DNA of 64,000 nucleotides from Curtobacterium sp. L6-1 (GCF_018885305.1 NZ_CP076544.1:558001-622000), one strand, 5' to 3'; counted from the first letter of the stretch, positions 36,106 to 45,661 are shown. Program-made: numbers and translations. The notes: generated by a model from the letters alone, not told the origin.

Positions 36106-37899
36106 TCAGTACTTCCTCTCCATCGGCTGGTACCGGGTGATCACGACCGGCTTCCAGTCGAGCGTGATGTGGTCGTCGGCGAGGGACGAGTGCGGATCGC
36201 CCGTCAGGTACGCCATGGTGTGCTGCATGTAGTTCTCGTCGTCGCGCTTCGGGAAGTCGTCGCGCATGTGCCCGCCGCGGGACTCCTTGCGGTTCCGGGC
36301 GGAGTAGACGACGACCTCGGCCAGGTCGAGCAGGAAGCCGAGCTCGACGGCCTCGAGCAGGTCGGTGTTGAACCGCTTGCCCTTGTCCTGCACGGACACC
36401 TGCATGAACCGGTTCCGCAGCGTGTGGATCGTCTCGGTGACCCGGGCGAGGGACTCGTCGGTGCGGAACACCTGCGCGTTCTTGTCCATCTCCTCCTGCA
36501 GCTCCTTGCGGAGCACCGAGACGCGCTCGGTCCCGCTGGAGGCGCGGAGCTGCTCGAGCATGCCGCGCACGTTCGCCGCCGGGTCCTCGGGCAGCGGCAG
36601 GAACTCCGCCGTCTGCACGTACTCGGCCGCGTTGTTGCCGGAGCGCTTGCCGAAGACGTTGATGTCGAGCAGCGAGTTCGTGCCGAGCCGGTTCGAGCCG
36701 TGCACGGAGACGCAGGCGCACTCGCCGGCGGCGTACAGGCCCGGCACCACGGTCGTGTTGTCGGAGAGCACCTCGGCCTTGACGTTCGTCGGGATGCCGC
36801 CCATGGCGTAGTGCGCGGTCGGCATGACCGGGACCGGCTCGACGACCGGGTCGACACCGAGGTAGGTGCGGGCGAACTCGGTGATGTCCGGCAGCTTCGT
36901 CTCGAGCACCTCGGCACCGAGGTGGGTGCAGTCGAGCAGCACGTAGTCCTTGTTCGGTCCGGCACCGCGGCCCTCCGCGACCTCCTGCACCATGCACCGG
37001 GCGACGATGTCACGCGGCGCGAGGTCCTTGATGGTCGGGGCGTAGCGCTCCATGAACCGCTCACCCGAGGCGTTGCGGAGGATGGCGCCCTCACCGCGGG
37101 CACCCTCGGTGAGCAGGATGCCGAGGCCGGCGAGCCCGGTCGGGTGGAACTGGAAGAACTCCATGTCCTCGAGCGGCAGGCCCGTCCGCCAGACGATGCC
37201 GACGCCGTCGCCGGTCAGGGTGTGGGCGTTGGACGTGGTCTTGAACATCTTGCCGAAGCCACCGGTCGCGAAGATCATCGCCTTCGCGTGGAACACGTGC
37301 AGCTCACCGGTCGCGAGCTCGAAGGCCACGACGCCGGCGGGCTGCTTGCGGGTGACGCCGTCGTCGCCCACGACGTCGACCATGATGAGGTCGAGCGCGT
37401 AGAACTCGTTGTGGAACTCGACGCCGAGCTTCACGCAGTTCTGGAACAGCGTCTGCAGGATCATGTGGCCGGTGCGGTCGGCGGCGTAGCAGGCCCGGCG
37501 GACCGGGGCCTTGCCGTGGTCGCGCGTGTGGCCGCCGAAGCGCCGCTGGTCGATCTTGCCCTCGGGCGTGCGGTTGAACGGCAGGCCCATGTTCTCGAGG
37601 TCGATGACGGCGTCGATCGCCTCCTTCGCCAGGATCTCGGCGGCGTCCTGGTCGACCAGGTAGTCGCCGCCCTTGATCGTGTCGAAGGTGTGCCACTCCC
37701 ACGAGTCCTCTTCGACGTTCGCGAGCGCCGCCGCCATGCCGCCCTGCGCGGCACCGGTGTGGGAGCGCGTCGGGTACAGCTTCGAGATGACGGCGGTCTT
37801 CGCCTTCGGGCCGGCCTCGATGGCGGCCCGCATGCCGGCGCCTCCGGCGCCGATGATGACGATGTCGTACTGGTGGTGGTGGACGGTGATGTCGGTCAC
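36106..37899 (-). CDS. sdhA: Succinate dehydrogenase flavoprotein subunit
   Basis: Catalytic subunit that oxidises succinate to fumarate, 597 residues. The N-terminal FAD motif is [12 protein letters not shown]; covalent FAD attachment is expected at His47 in [11 protein letters not shown]. The dicarboxylate-binding segments follow ([20 protein letters not shown] and [13 protein letters not shown]). The start is a GTG at 37899 with GAAAGA upstream. 57 nt separate it from sdhD. Confidence 0.97.
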   Translation of the reverse strand: MTDITVHHHQYDIVIIGAGGAGMRAAIEAGPKAKTAVISKLYPTRSHTGAAQGGMAAALANVEEDSWEWHTFDTIKGGDYLVDQDAAEILAKEAIDAVIDLENMGLPFNRTPEGKIDQRRFGGHTRDHGKAPVRRACYAADRTGHMILQTLFQNCVKLGVEFHNEFYALDLIMVDVVGDDGVTRKQPAGVVAFELATGELHVFHAKAMIFATGGFGKMFKTTSNAHTLTGDGVGIVWRTGLPLEDMEFFQFHPTGLAGLGILLTEGARGEGAILRNASGERFMERYAPTIKDLAPRDIVARCMVQEVAEGRGAGPNKDYVLLDCTHLGAEVLETKLPDITEFARTYLGVDPVVEPVPVMPTAHYAMGGIPTNVKAEVLSDNTTVVPGLYAAGECACVSVHGSNRLGTNSLLDINVFGKRSGNNAAEYVQTAEFLPLPEDPAANVRGMLEQLRASSGTERVSVLRKELQEEMDKNAQVFRTDESLARVTETIHTLRNRFMQVSVQDKGKRFNTDLLEAVELGFLLDLAEVVVYSARNRKESRGGHMRDDFPKRDDENYMQHTMAYLTGDPHSSLADDHITLDWKPVVITRYQPMERKY

Positions 37900-37956
37900 A
37901 GGGGTCTTTCGATCAGGAGGTGGAGCGTGCAGGACGGCGCGTGCGGGAGGTCGTCG

Positions 37957-38403
37957 CTACTGCGCGGGGCAGAACGACGGCAGGTCCGCGGCGGCAGCGC
38001 CGGCGGGGCACGGGTCGAACGTCCAGCACACGAGCGTGCCGAGGACGATCAGGAGCACGCAGGCGACGAGCACGGCGCCGAGCAGGGTCTTGCGCACGGC
38101 GGGCTTGGCCACGTAGTCGTTGATGATCGTGCGCATGCCGTTCGAGCCGTGGATCAGCGCGAGCCAGAGCATGAGCGTGTCCCAGATGCGCCAGAACGGG
38201 CTTGCCCACTTGCCGGCGACGAAGGCGAAGTCGATCTGCTTCACGCCTTCGCCGGCGACCATGTTGACGAACAGGTGGCCGAAGATGAGCACGACGAGCA
38301 GGACGCCCGACGCGCGCATGTAGATCCAGCCCCACTTCTCCCAGTTGGTGGTGCGGCGGGCGGCGTCGGCGCTGCGGGGCGGTGCGATGGTCTCGGTGGT
38401 CAT
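37957..38403 (-). CDS. sdhD: Succinate dehydrogenase membrane anchor subunit
   Basis: 148-residue hydrophobic protein with three membrane helices. The first is preceded by NWEKWGWIYMRASGVLL; the segment LFVNMV in helix 1 and ALIHGSNGMRTIINDY in helix 2 include the expected haem/quinone-site His and Arg-Asp/Tyr residues. The Cys/Pro-rich C-terminus is unusual. It lies 13 nt downstream of sdhC. Confidence 0.92.
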   Translation of the reverse strand: MTTETIAPPRSADAARRTTNWEKWGWIYMRASGVLLVVLIFGHLFVNMVAGEGVKQIDFAFVAGKWASPFWRIWDTLMLWLALIHGSNGMRTIINDYVAKPAVRKTLLGAVLVACVLLIVLGTLVCWTFDPCPAGAAAADLPSFCPAQ

Positions 38404-38416
38404 GACTGCCCTCGGT

Positions 38417-38878
38417 TCAGTTGAAGTCGGCGACGAGGTTCATGAGCTGACGCGGCAGGAAGCCCGCGATCGCCACGGCCCAGAGCACGAGGACGACCCA
38501 GAACATGGCCCGCTGGTACTTCGGTCCCTTCGACCAGAAGTCGATGAGGATGATCCGCAGCCCGTTGAACGCGTGGAACACGATGGCGCCGACGAGGGCG
38601 ATCTCGCCGAGGTTCATCAGCGGCGTCTTGTACGTGCCGATGACCGCGTTGTAGGCCTCGGGCGAGAGCCGGACCAGCGCGGTGTCGAGGATGTGCACGA
38701 GCAGGAAGAAGTAGATCGCGACACCCGTGATGCGGTGCAGCACCCACGACCACATCCCGATCGAGCCGCGGTACAGCGTTCCCTGTGGGACGCGTGTCCG
38801 AGGTGCGTCGATCGACGTACCGTCGATGGTCACCTGCGGGGTGGCTGTCGCCGTCCCGCCTGCGGTCTGCTCGGCCAT
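38417..38878 (-). CDS. sdhC: Succinate dehydrogenase cytochrome b556 subunit
   Basis: 153 residues with three membrane helices after a 35-residue polar leader. The family signature is clear: GMWSWVLHRITGVAIYFFLL (Ser, Arg and His at the quinone/haem sites), then LVHILDTAL and VFHAFNGLRIILID with the haem-ligand His. It is the first gene of the sdh operon, reading leftward. A 17-bp palindrome lies about 52 nt upstream of the start. Confidence 0.93.
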   Translation of the reverse strand: MAEQTAGGTATATPQVTIDGTSIDAPRTRVPQGTLYRGSIGMWSWVLHRITGVAIYFFLLVHILDTALVRLSPEAYNAVIGTYKTPLMNLGEIALVGAIVFHAFNGLRIILIDFWSKGPKYQRAMFWVVLVLWAVAIAGFLPRQLMNLVADFN

Positions 38879-38929
38879 GAGCTCGCCTTCCCGTAGGGCC
38901 GGCGCACCGATCGGCGCGCCGTTGCCGTC

Positions 38930-38946
38930 GTGTTCGTGTGGAACAC
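38930..38946. promoter_or_regulatory. Palindrome GTGTTC-N5-GAACAC upstream of sdhC
   Basis: A perfect 6-bp inverted repeat with a 5-nt centre (GTGTG). On the minus strand it follows TAGGAT (38956-38951), a possible -10 box for sdhC, so it would overlap the transcription start. It also touches the 3' end of the glycosyltransferase gene (stop at 38954). A candidate operator; the regulator is unknown. Confidence 0.5.
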
Positions 38947-38953
38947 GTCCATC

Positions 38954-40195
38954 CTACGTCCGAGCACCGACCTTCTCGTTCCACCCGGTCTTGGCAGCGC
39001 GCGCGAGGGCGGGGGGAGCGCCGACCGCGCGGGCCGTCTCGTGGTGCGCGAGGAGCTCGTCGCCGACCGCCTCCCACGTGGTGCCCTCGACGCGGAGGCG
39101 ACCGGCGGACCCCATCCGCTCGGCGAGCGCGCGGTCGGCGTGGAGCCGGGCGACCGCAGCGCGCAGGGCCAGCGGTTCGTCGGGGTCGTAGAGCTCGCCG
39201 TCGAGACCCGGGGCGACGAGGTCGAGCGGCCCGCCGGAGGCCGGCGCGACGACCGGCAGGCCGGCAGCGTGGGCCTCCTGCAGGGTCTGCCCGAACGTCT
39301 CCGCCGCCCCCGTGTGCACGAAGACGTCGAGCATCGCGTAGGCGTCCGCCAGGGCCTCGCCGCGCAGCGGCCCCGTGAAGGTCACGTCGAGGTGCCGGAG
39401 CCGACGTTCGAGGAACGGCCGGGAGGGTCCCCCTCCTGCGACCACGACCCGGATGCCCGGCATGCCGCCGAGTTCGGCGAGCCGCTCGACCTCCTTTTCC
39501 GGTGCCAGCCGACCCACGTAGCCGACGATCGTCTCGCCGCGCGGCGCGATGCGGCGGCGCATCGCGCGGACGTGGGCGGACGAGCGGCGAGCCGGGTGGA
39601 ACAGCGCCGTGTCGACGCCGCGCCCCCACCTGGCGACGCGCGGCACGCCCTCCTCTGCGAGCATCGCCGCGGTCGCGGAGGACGGCGCGAGCGTCAGCGA
39701 GGCGCCGGCGTGGATCCGCCCGAGCACCCGTCGGACCAGCGGGGCGGCCGCGGAGAGCCCGTTGCGGCGTGCGAACCCGGCCACGTCGGTCTGGAAGACG
39801 GCGACGGAGGGGATGCCGAGCCTCCCGGCCGCGGTGATCGCGCGACCGCCGAGCAGGAACGGGCTGGCCGCGTGCAGGACGTCGGCACCGGAGGCGGCGA
39901 GGATCGTGTCGAGGACCGGGTGGGGGAGGGCGACCGGGAACTGGCGGTAGGCGACGGCCGGGATCCGGTGCACGTCGAAGCCGAGGTGCCGTTCCTGTTC
40001 GGTCCGCGACCGACGGGCGCTCTGCCCAGGGGTGTCCGGGGCGATGACCACGGCACGGTGGCCGCGTCGTCGGAGGTGTTCGAGCACCGCGAGGACGCTC
40101 GTGGTGACGCCGTTGAGGGTGGGCAGGAAGCTCTCGGTCACGACGGCGACGGTCCGGGGGGACTCGGTGCCTCGCTCCACGCTGCGTGCGTTCAT
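38954..40195 (-). CDS. GT4 family glycosyltransferase (mannosyltransferase-like)
   Basis: 413 residues, GT-B fold. The N-terminal acceptor half has VTESFLPTLNGVTTSVLAVL, typical of PimB/MgtA-type GDP-mannose-dependent transferases. The donor half has VGRLAPEKEVERLAEL, then the E-x7-E motif region AAETFGQTLQEAHAAGLPVVAP with the catalytic Glu pair. It lies beside manC, which makes GDP-mannose, so a mannose donor is plausible (inference). The ATG at 40195 starts MNARSVERG; the frame is open far upstream through manC but without similarity. Confidence 0.88.
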   Translation of the reverse strand: MNARSVERGTESPRTVAVVTESFLPTLNGVTTSVLAVLEHLRRRGHRAVVIAPDTPGQSARRSRTEQERHLGFDVHRIPAVAYRQFPVALPHPVLDTILAASGADVLHAASPFLLGGRAITAAGRLGIPSVAVFQTDVAGFARRNGLSAAAPLVRRVLGRIHAGASLTLAPSSATAAMLAEEGVPRVARWGRGVDTALFHPARRSSAHVRAMRRRIAPRGETIVGYVGRLAPEKEVERLAELGGMPGIRVVVAGGGPSRPFLERRLRHLDVTFTGPLRGEALADAYAMLDVFVHTGAAETFGQTLQEAHAAGLPVVAPASGGPLDLVAPGLDGELYDPDEPLALRAAVARLHADRALAERMGSAGRLRVEGTTWEAVGDELLAHHETARAVGAPPALARAAKTGWNEKVGART

Positions 40196-40354
40196 GGCAC
40201 GCCCATGCTCACGACCGAGCGTGGACGACCGGGGGGCGTGGCGTGAACGCGGCGCACGCGCGGGGTGAACAGACCGTGCGCGTCCGGCGCTGCTGCTCAC
40301 GACACGTCCAGGCGACGCGCAGGTCCTTCCCCGGCTCGCCGGTACGGTGGGCGC

Positions 40355-41470
40355 GTGACGGACGCACTCGACGACTTCTACGCGATCATCCCCGCCGGCG
40401 GGATCGGATCGCGCCTGTGGCCGCTCTCGCGCGCCGACGCCCCGAAGTTCCTGCACGACCTGACCGGCTCCGGCTCGTCCCTGCTCCGGCAGACGTGGGA
40501 CCGTCTCGCCCCGCTCGCCGGACCGGACCGCATCATGGTCGTGACCGGGCGCGCACACCGTGCCGCGGTCGAGTCGCAGCTGCCGGGTGTCGAGGACCAC
40601 AACGTCGTGCTCGAGAGCGAGCCGAAGGACTCCACCGCGGCGATCGGCCTCGCTGCGGCCATCCTGCGACGTCGTGAGCCGGGCGTCGTCATCGGGTCGT
40701 TCGCCGCCGACCACGTCATCAACGACGCCCGTGGCTTCCGCCGGTCCGTCCGCGAGGCCGTCGCGGCAGCCCGCGCCGGGTACATCAGCACCATCGGCAT
40801 CACGCCCTCCGAGCCGGCCATCGGGTTCGGGTACATCCACGCGGCCGACGACTCGCTCGGCGTCGACGGTGCACCGACCGCGCACGCCGTCCGGTCCTTC
40901 GTCGAGAAGCCCGACCTGTCGACGGCGAAGCAGTACCTGTCGAACGGGTCGTACCTGTGGAACGCCGGCATGTTCATCACGCGGGCCGACGTCCTGCTCG
41001 CCGAGATCGGCCGCAACGAGCCCGAGCTGCTCGCCGGGATCGAGGAACTCGCCGCCGCGTGGGACACCCCGGCCCGCGGCGCCGTGGTCGACCGCGTCTG
41101 GCCGGCGCTCAAGAAGATCGCGATCGACTACACCGTCGCCGAGCCCGCCGCAGCAGCCGGTCGGATGGCGGTCGTCCCGGGCGACTTCGACTGGGACGAC
41201 GTGGGCGACTTCGCCTCGCTCGCGAAGCTGCAGTCCGGCGGTCGCCAGAACAACCTGGCGGTGCTCGGCGACAACGCCCGCATCCTGGCCGACTCGGCGA
41301 GCGGCATCGTCGTCTCGCAGAGCAACCGGCTCATCTCGCTCATCGGGGTCGAGGACATCGTCGTCGTCGACACCCCGGACGCGCTGCTCGTCACCACGAG
41401 CGCGAACGCGCAGCGGGTCAAGGGCGTGGTGGACGCGTTGAAGATCAGCGGGCGGGACGACGTGCTCTGA
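40355..41470 (+). CDS. manC: Mannose-1-phosphate guanylyltransferase
   Basis: Makes GDP-mannose from mannose 1-phosphate and GTP for glycan and glycolipid synthesis. 371 residues. The pyrophosphorylase signature GGIGSRLWPLSRADAPKF lies at 11-28; FVEKPD and YLWNAGMFITRADVLL follow, and WDDVGDFASL is in the C-terminal part. No isomerase domain is fused. The GTG at 40355 is preceded by TACGGT ending 6 nt upstream (leaderless pattern). Divergent from the glycosyltransferase. Confidence 0.94.
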   Translation: MTDALDDFYAIIPAGGIGSRLWPLSRADAPKFLHDLTGSGSSLLRQTWDRLAPLAGPDRIMVVTGRAHRAAVESQLPGVEDHNVVLESEPKDSTAAIGLAAAILRRREPGVVIGSFAADHVINDARGFRRSVREAVAAARAGYISTIGITPSEPAIGFGYIHAADDSLGVDGAPTAHAVRSFVEKPDLSTAKQYLSNGSYLWNAGMFITRADVLLAEIGRNEPELLAGIEELAAAWDTPARGAVVDRVWPALKKIAIDYTVAEPAAAAGRMAVVPGDFDWDDVGDFASLAKLQSGGRQNNLAVLGDNARILADSASGIVVSQSNRLISLIGVEDIVVVDTPDALLVTTSANAQRVKGVVDALKISGRDDVL

Positions 41471-41557
41471 GGAGCGCCCGTCCGACCACCAGGAGCGGCA
41501 TGCTGCGTTATCGTGGGTGGTCGCAGCGGGGGCTGCGGGGGAGCCTGGGGAGAACAA

Positions 41558-43523
41558 ATGGTGGACATCAAGTACGACGCGGGGGACGCGTCAGCGTTGA
41601 GCAATGCGCTGCGTACCGCGGATGGCGTCCTGCGCGGGCAAGCGTTCCGGGGCGGTGCCGACTGGTCTGCAGGACTTCTCCGGGGCCTACGCGAAGCGGT
41701 TCCAGGAAGCCGCGATGATCGAGGCCGAGGACCGGGGCAAGCTCGCCGGGGTCCTCGCCGACTTCGCTGATGACATCGATGCAGTGAGTCGCCAGGCCGT
41801 GGAGGAACGTCAGCGGATCAGCGACCACGATGCGTGGAAGCAGCGAGAAGCACAACGCAACGCTTTCGTCCAGGCGTCCGGTGGCGGCGTCGCGGGGGTG
41901 GCAGTACCGCTGTGGGAGTTCGTCACGGACCACGAACCCTCGACCACGCCGATCACCCCGAAGCCGCTGACGGCGGCCTTCCACGCACGGCAGCGTCCGC
42001 ACTCGGCCGGCGGCGATGGCAGCGGGAAGAGTTCGGCAGACCCGACCCACCTGCGCACCTTCGTGTCCACCACCCGCTCGGCCGACAGTGACGCCGACAC
42101 CGAGCTGCAGCGGCTGCAAACCGCATGGTCGAGCTTCAAGGCATCGTGCAGCTGGGCGGTCGTGGACGGGCAGAGCGCGCTCTCCGGGTTCCGCCAGTAC
42201 CTGCAGCACAACGAGTCGGACTGCACGTGGAGCGAGCACGTCGCCAGCGCCTTCGAGAAGGCAGGGGGAGCCGGAGCGCTCCCCGACATGGTGCTCGCCG
42301 TCGCCACGAACGGGCGGACGCCACCGGTGCTCGATGCGTTGTTCGCGGAGGGTCTGACCCCGGCCGAGGTCGCGAAGCGGTGGGCAGCGCTGGGGCTGTC
42401 GAAAGCCGATGCGCCGGCACTCCGCGCTCTACCGCAGTCGGTGCTCGAGAAGCTGGGCAACCTCGAGGGCGTTGCCTACTGGGCACGAGACACGGCCAAC
42501 CGATCGGTGCTCGGTCTCCGCATCGACCAGGTCCAGAGCCAGCTGGTGACCGCGCAGACCGGGTCCGCCTGGTCGGGTCAGTACGGGACGCCGTTCCAGC
42601 AGCAGATCGCCTCGCTCGAGAAGGAGTTGAAGGCCTTGCTCAACATCGAGGCAACCCTGGGGAAGAAGGGCGAAGGCGCCCGGTCCCTGGTGTCCCTGAC
42701 CGACGACGTCCCGCCGCTTGCAGCCGTCTCGATCGGTGACCTCGACACGGCGGACAACGTGACCTGGGCGGTGCCGGGGATGAACACGACGACTGCTGAC
42801 ATGTCGTCGTGGACGAACGCCGCACAGAACATCTACAACCAGCAGATCGTCGCCGCTGGCGAAGGCGAGCGTGCGGTCATCTCCTGGATCGGGTACGAGA
42901 CCCCCGGTGTGACAACCGTCCTCGGCATGGACAAGGCGGAAGCCGGCGCCGAGAAGCTGGCGGCGTCAGTACGCGGGCTGGATGCCGTCCGGGCTGACGA
43001 CATGCCCACCACGAACATCGTCGCGCACTCGTACGGTACGACGACAGCCGGGGTCACACTCTCACGATCGGACATCCACGTCGACAGGTTCGTTGCCCTG
43101 GCGTCCGCTGGTCTGCCGGACACGGTCGATGCGGCCGACGACCTGCACGCTAGCGAGGTGTACGCCGGACAGGCGCGGAACGTGCTCTTCGACGAGGGCG
43201 GTAAGGGTGACGAGCTGGCGACGGTGGGTCGGAGCTTTAGCCAGAGCCATCACGTCGACCCGTCGAAGCCGGGCTTCGGTGCGATGACGTTCGGGGCGAA
43301 CGGCGGTACTGCGGCTGACGGCACCACGACGAACCCGGTCCTGCACCACGATCCGTTGAACGCGGATGGTGGCGGGTACCTCGACCAGAACACCGAGACC
43401 CTCTACAACGTGGGCGCGGCGACGACCGGACGGAAAGACAAATTGACGGAATTCGATCCGACGCCTCCGACCGTGCGAGACCAGTGGCTGTTGGGCGTCA
43501 GAGATCCCGACGGCGGAGAGTGA
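41558..43523 (+). pseudogene. DUF1023 alpha/beta-hydrolase-like protein with WXG-like N-terminus, frameshifted near the start
   Basis: Encodes about 650 residues if the frame is repaired. The start at 41558 (MVDIKYDAGDASAL, GGGGAGA upstream) reads in one frame for about 27 codons. The rest of the protein (LQDFSGAYAKRFQEA onward) is in the next frame, whose own first ATG (41604) has no binding site and follows a TGA at 41598. The shift lies between about 41605 and 41660. The first 100 residues are helical like WXG100/ESX-type proteins. The C-terminal 250 residues are a DUF1023 hydrolase with the nucleophile elbow HSYGTT (Ser in GHSxG-like context), preceded by ISWIGYETPG. Such proteins are thought to be secreted by or linked to type VII systems, but their function is unknown. 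The first lipoprotein gene overlaps the stop. Confidence 0.75.
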
Positions 43524-44026
43524 TGTCGATGCGTACACGTGGTGTTCGGTTGGCCGGGATGCTTCTCCTCCTCGCGCTGTTCGGCGGATCGGCTGTCGGC
43601 TGTGCACAAAGTCCGGCCCCTGAACCGCAAGCAGAGAGGACACCCGCGGTGGATTCCGAGAGCGCGCAGCAACGAATGGTCGACGTCGTGAAGGACGCGA
43701 CGGAGAGCCTCGGTGGTGACTGGAAAGTCCGGTCTGGGCCGGACTACGCAGAAGCCTGCCGATTACCCGGCGGGGACACCGGAGCGAAGTGGACGTACTT
43801 CCTCACCCGCGCGCAGACCGGCGACGTCTCTGCCGACGCAGCCAAGGTCGAAGCTCGTTGGAAGGCCCTGGGAATGTCCATCGAACACCTGGGCACGAAG
43901 ACGGAGCCGACAGTCATCGGGCGGGGCGGCGATCGCACCGATTCCATCAGCTTCTCCATCGCGCCTGGGCTCTACGCCATCCAGAGCGTTTCGCTTTGCT
44001 TCCCGGGTGATGCAGACCAACTCTGA
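43523..44026 (+). CDS. Lipoprotein, paralogue 1 of 4
   Basis: 167 residues. Signal peptide with lipobox AVGC (Cys27), then a Pro/Glu-rich spacer and a domain of about 125 residues shared by all four tandem genes. Its conserved points are QQRMVDVV, SGPDYAEACRLPGG, WKALGMSIEH, PTVIGRGGDRTDSIS and SLCFPGDAD. The two non-lipobox cysteines (ACRL and SLCF) are invariant and could form a disulfide. The ATG overlaps the stop of the DUF1023 gene (TGATG), so the two are coupled. I do not recognise the family with confidence; it is weakly reminiscent of mycobacterial LppA-type lipoproteins. Confidence 0.8.
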   Translation: MSMRTRGVRLAGMLLLLALFGGSAVGCAQSPAPEPQAERTPAVDSESAQQRMVDVVKDATESLGGDWKVRSGPDYAEACRLPGGDTGAKWTYFLTRAQTGDVSADAAKVEARWKALGMSIEHLGTKTEPTVIGRGGDRTDSISFSIAPGLYAIQSVSLCFPGDADQL

Positions 44027-44050
44027 ACGAACGCGCTGCCGGACTGACGG

Positions 44051-44553
44051 ATGACCGGCAGTTCCGGCCTGCGTCGGAGCGCGGTGTGCGCACTGGTACT
44101 CGTTCCGATCGAACTGATTGTCGCCGCTTGTGCGCAGCACCCATCGGTCACGACCACCCCGCTCGCGACGGCGGCTGTGACGCCTGCAGCCGCGAAGCAG
44201 CAGATGGTCGGTGCGGTGGACGACCTCACCGGACGGCTCGGCGGGGACTGGGAACAGGGCACGGGTCCGGACTACGCCGATGGTGCGCCCTGCCGGGCGG
44301 ACAGCCGGGTGCGCAGTGGGTGGACGTCCGGACGCGTCCGTCGGTCGGGGCCGTCGCGGAGGACCTGTCCGCGGTCGAGGCGCAGTGGAAGCGGCAGGGC
44401 ATGACCATCGACCGGTGGGGTTCCACGGCTCATCCGACCCTCGTCGGCTGCGGCGGCGCGGCGACCCACTCGATCAGCCTCTCGGTCGCTGACGACCAGT
44501 ACGGAGTCCGGGCGCTGTCGCGGTGCTTCCCCGGGGACCCCGATGAGCTCTGA
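44051..44553 (+). pseudogene. Lipoprotein, paralogue 2 of 4, frameshifted
   Basis: Starts with a normal lipoprotein signal (lipobox VAAC) and follows the shared domain through TGPDYADG. A one-base loss near 44283-44286 then moves the frame. The continuation (CALPGGQPGAQW, then QGMTIDRWGS, PTLVGCGG and SRCFPGDPDEL) is intact in the next frame up to the TGA at 44551-44553. Restoring one base after GATGG would rebuild a protein of the same length as its neighbours. The last 11 nt overlap the start of paralogue 3. It may be a pseudogene, a phase-variable copy or an assembly error. Confidence 0.8.
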
Positions 44554-45049
44554 CACGATCACCGCACGCCGATGGACCGCGGCCACGATCGGTGTGCTCG
44601 TCGTCGGCGCGCTCGTCGGCTGTGCGACGCCCGCTCCGACACCGACACCGAGCGAGACGGCGACACCGGTGCTCGACGCGGACACCGCGCAACGGCAGAT
44701 GGTCGATGCCGTCGACCAGGTGACCACCGCGTTGGGCGGCACGTGGCAGCACGAGACCGGTCCCGACTACGCGGAGGACTGCCGGTTGTCGAACGGCGAG
44801 CCGGGTGCGCAGTGGCGCTTCCTCGTCACACGCGGCTCGATCGGGGACGTACCCGCGGACGTCGCCGCGGTGACGGCACGGTGGAAGGGAGAGGGCATGT
44901 CGCTGGACCGGTGGGGCATGCGGCACGAGCCCACGATCACAGGCCGCGGCGGTGGGACGACGAGGTCCATCAGTCTCTCGGTCGCCCCGGACCTGTACGG
45001 CGTCGAGGCCGTCTCGCTGTGCTTCCCCGGAGACGCTGATGCGCTCTGA
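44543..45049 (+). CDS. Lipoprotein, paralogue 3 of 4
   Basis: 168 residues. Lipobox LVGC, a Thr/Pro-rich spacer, then the shared domain with RQMVDAVDQV, TGPDYAEDCRLSNG, WKGEGMSLDRWG, PTITGRGGGTTRSIS and SLCFPGDAD. Intact. The ATG lies 11 nt inside the end of paralogue 2 (ATGAGCTCTGA). The same architecture recurs at the next junction (ATGCGCTCTGA), evidence of unit duplication. Confidence 0.82.
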   Translation: MSSDTITARRWTAATIGVLVVGALVGCATPAPTPTPSETATPVLDADTAQRQMVDAVDQVTTALGGTWQHETGPDYAEDCRLSNGEPGAQWRFLVTRGSIGDVPADVAAVTARWKGEGMSLDRWGMRHEPTITGRGGGTTRSISLSVAPDLYGVEAVSLCFPGDADAL

Positions 45050-45554
45050 GCGCAGGCTGCGACGATGCGCCGGGGTCCTCGGGACCGGTGTGCTCGTCGT
45101 CGGTGTGCTCGTCGGCTGCGCGGCAGCTCCGGCCCCCGCACCGGCACCGACGTCCGAGCACGCTGTCCCGGCCGTCGACCGGGACGTCGCGCAGCAGCAG
45201 ATGGTCGACGCCGTCGAGGCGGTCACCGGTCGACTCGGTGGGACGTGGCAGCCGCGGACCGGCCCCGACTACCTGGAGGACTGCCGGCTCCCCGACGGAG
45301 ACCAGGGCGCGAAGTGGCGGTACCTCGTCACCCGTTCGGGCACCGGCGACATCGCCGGCGACGTCGCTGCGACCGAGGCACGGTGGACGGAGCAGGGGAT
45401 GACGATCGACCACTGGGGGACGGAGGACCGACCGACCATCGTGGGGCGTGGTGGCGGGCGGACCGACTCCGTCCGGTTGACGGTGTCGGACGGACAGTAC
45501 GCGGTCCAGGCTCTCTCGCTGTGCTTCCCCGGCGACGCGGACGAGGACTTCTGA
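45039..45554 (+). CDS. Lipoprotein, paralogue 4 of 4
   Basis: 171 residues. Lipobox LVGC, an Ala/Pro repeat spacer, then the shared domain (QQQMVDAVEAV, TGPDYLEDCRLPDG, WTEQGMTIDHWG, PTIVGRGGGRTDSV and SLCFPGDAD). It begins at the ATG 11 nt inside paralogue 3. It is closest to paralogue 3 in the signal and spacer region. The likely end of the DUF1023-lipoprotein transcript. Confidence 0.82.
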   Translation: MRSERRLRRCAGVLGTGVLVVGVLVGCAAAPAPAPAPTSEHAVPAVDRDVAQQQMVDAVEAVTGRLGGTWQPRTGPDYLEDCRLPDGDQGAKWRYLVTRSGTGDIAGDVAATEARWTEQGMTIDHWGTEDRPTIVGRGGGRTDSVRLTVSDGQYAVQALSLCFPGDADEDF

Positions 45555-45621
45555 ACCACACTGCGGACCGGTGGGTGTGGGGGATGCCTGCACGATCCTC
45601 CAGACCGGCGCCCGGCTGTAG

Positions 45622-45661
45622 CGCTCCATCACGAAACCCCTCGAACTGGGGTCATGGAGCG
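45622..45661 (+). terminator. Hairpin after the lipoprotein array
   Basis: CGCTCCAT (45622-45629) pairs with ATGGAGCG (45654-45661), and an inner ACCCC (45636-45640) pairs with GGGGT (45648-45652). It is the only clear structure in the 271-nt gap before the BMP lipoprotein gene and probably ends the lipoprotein transcript. Confidence 0.6.
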
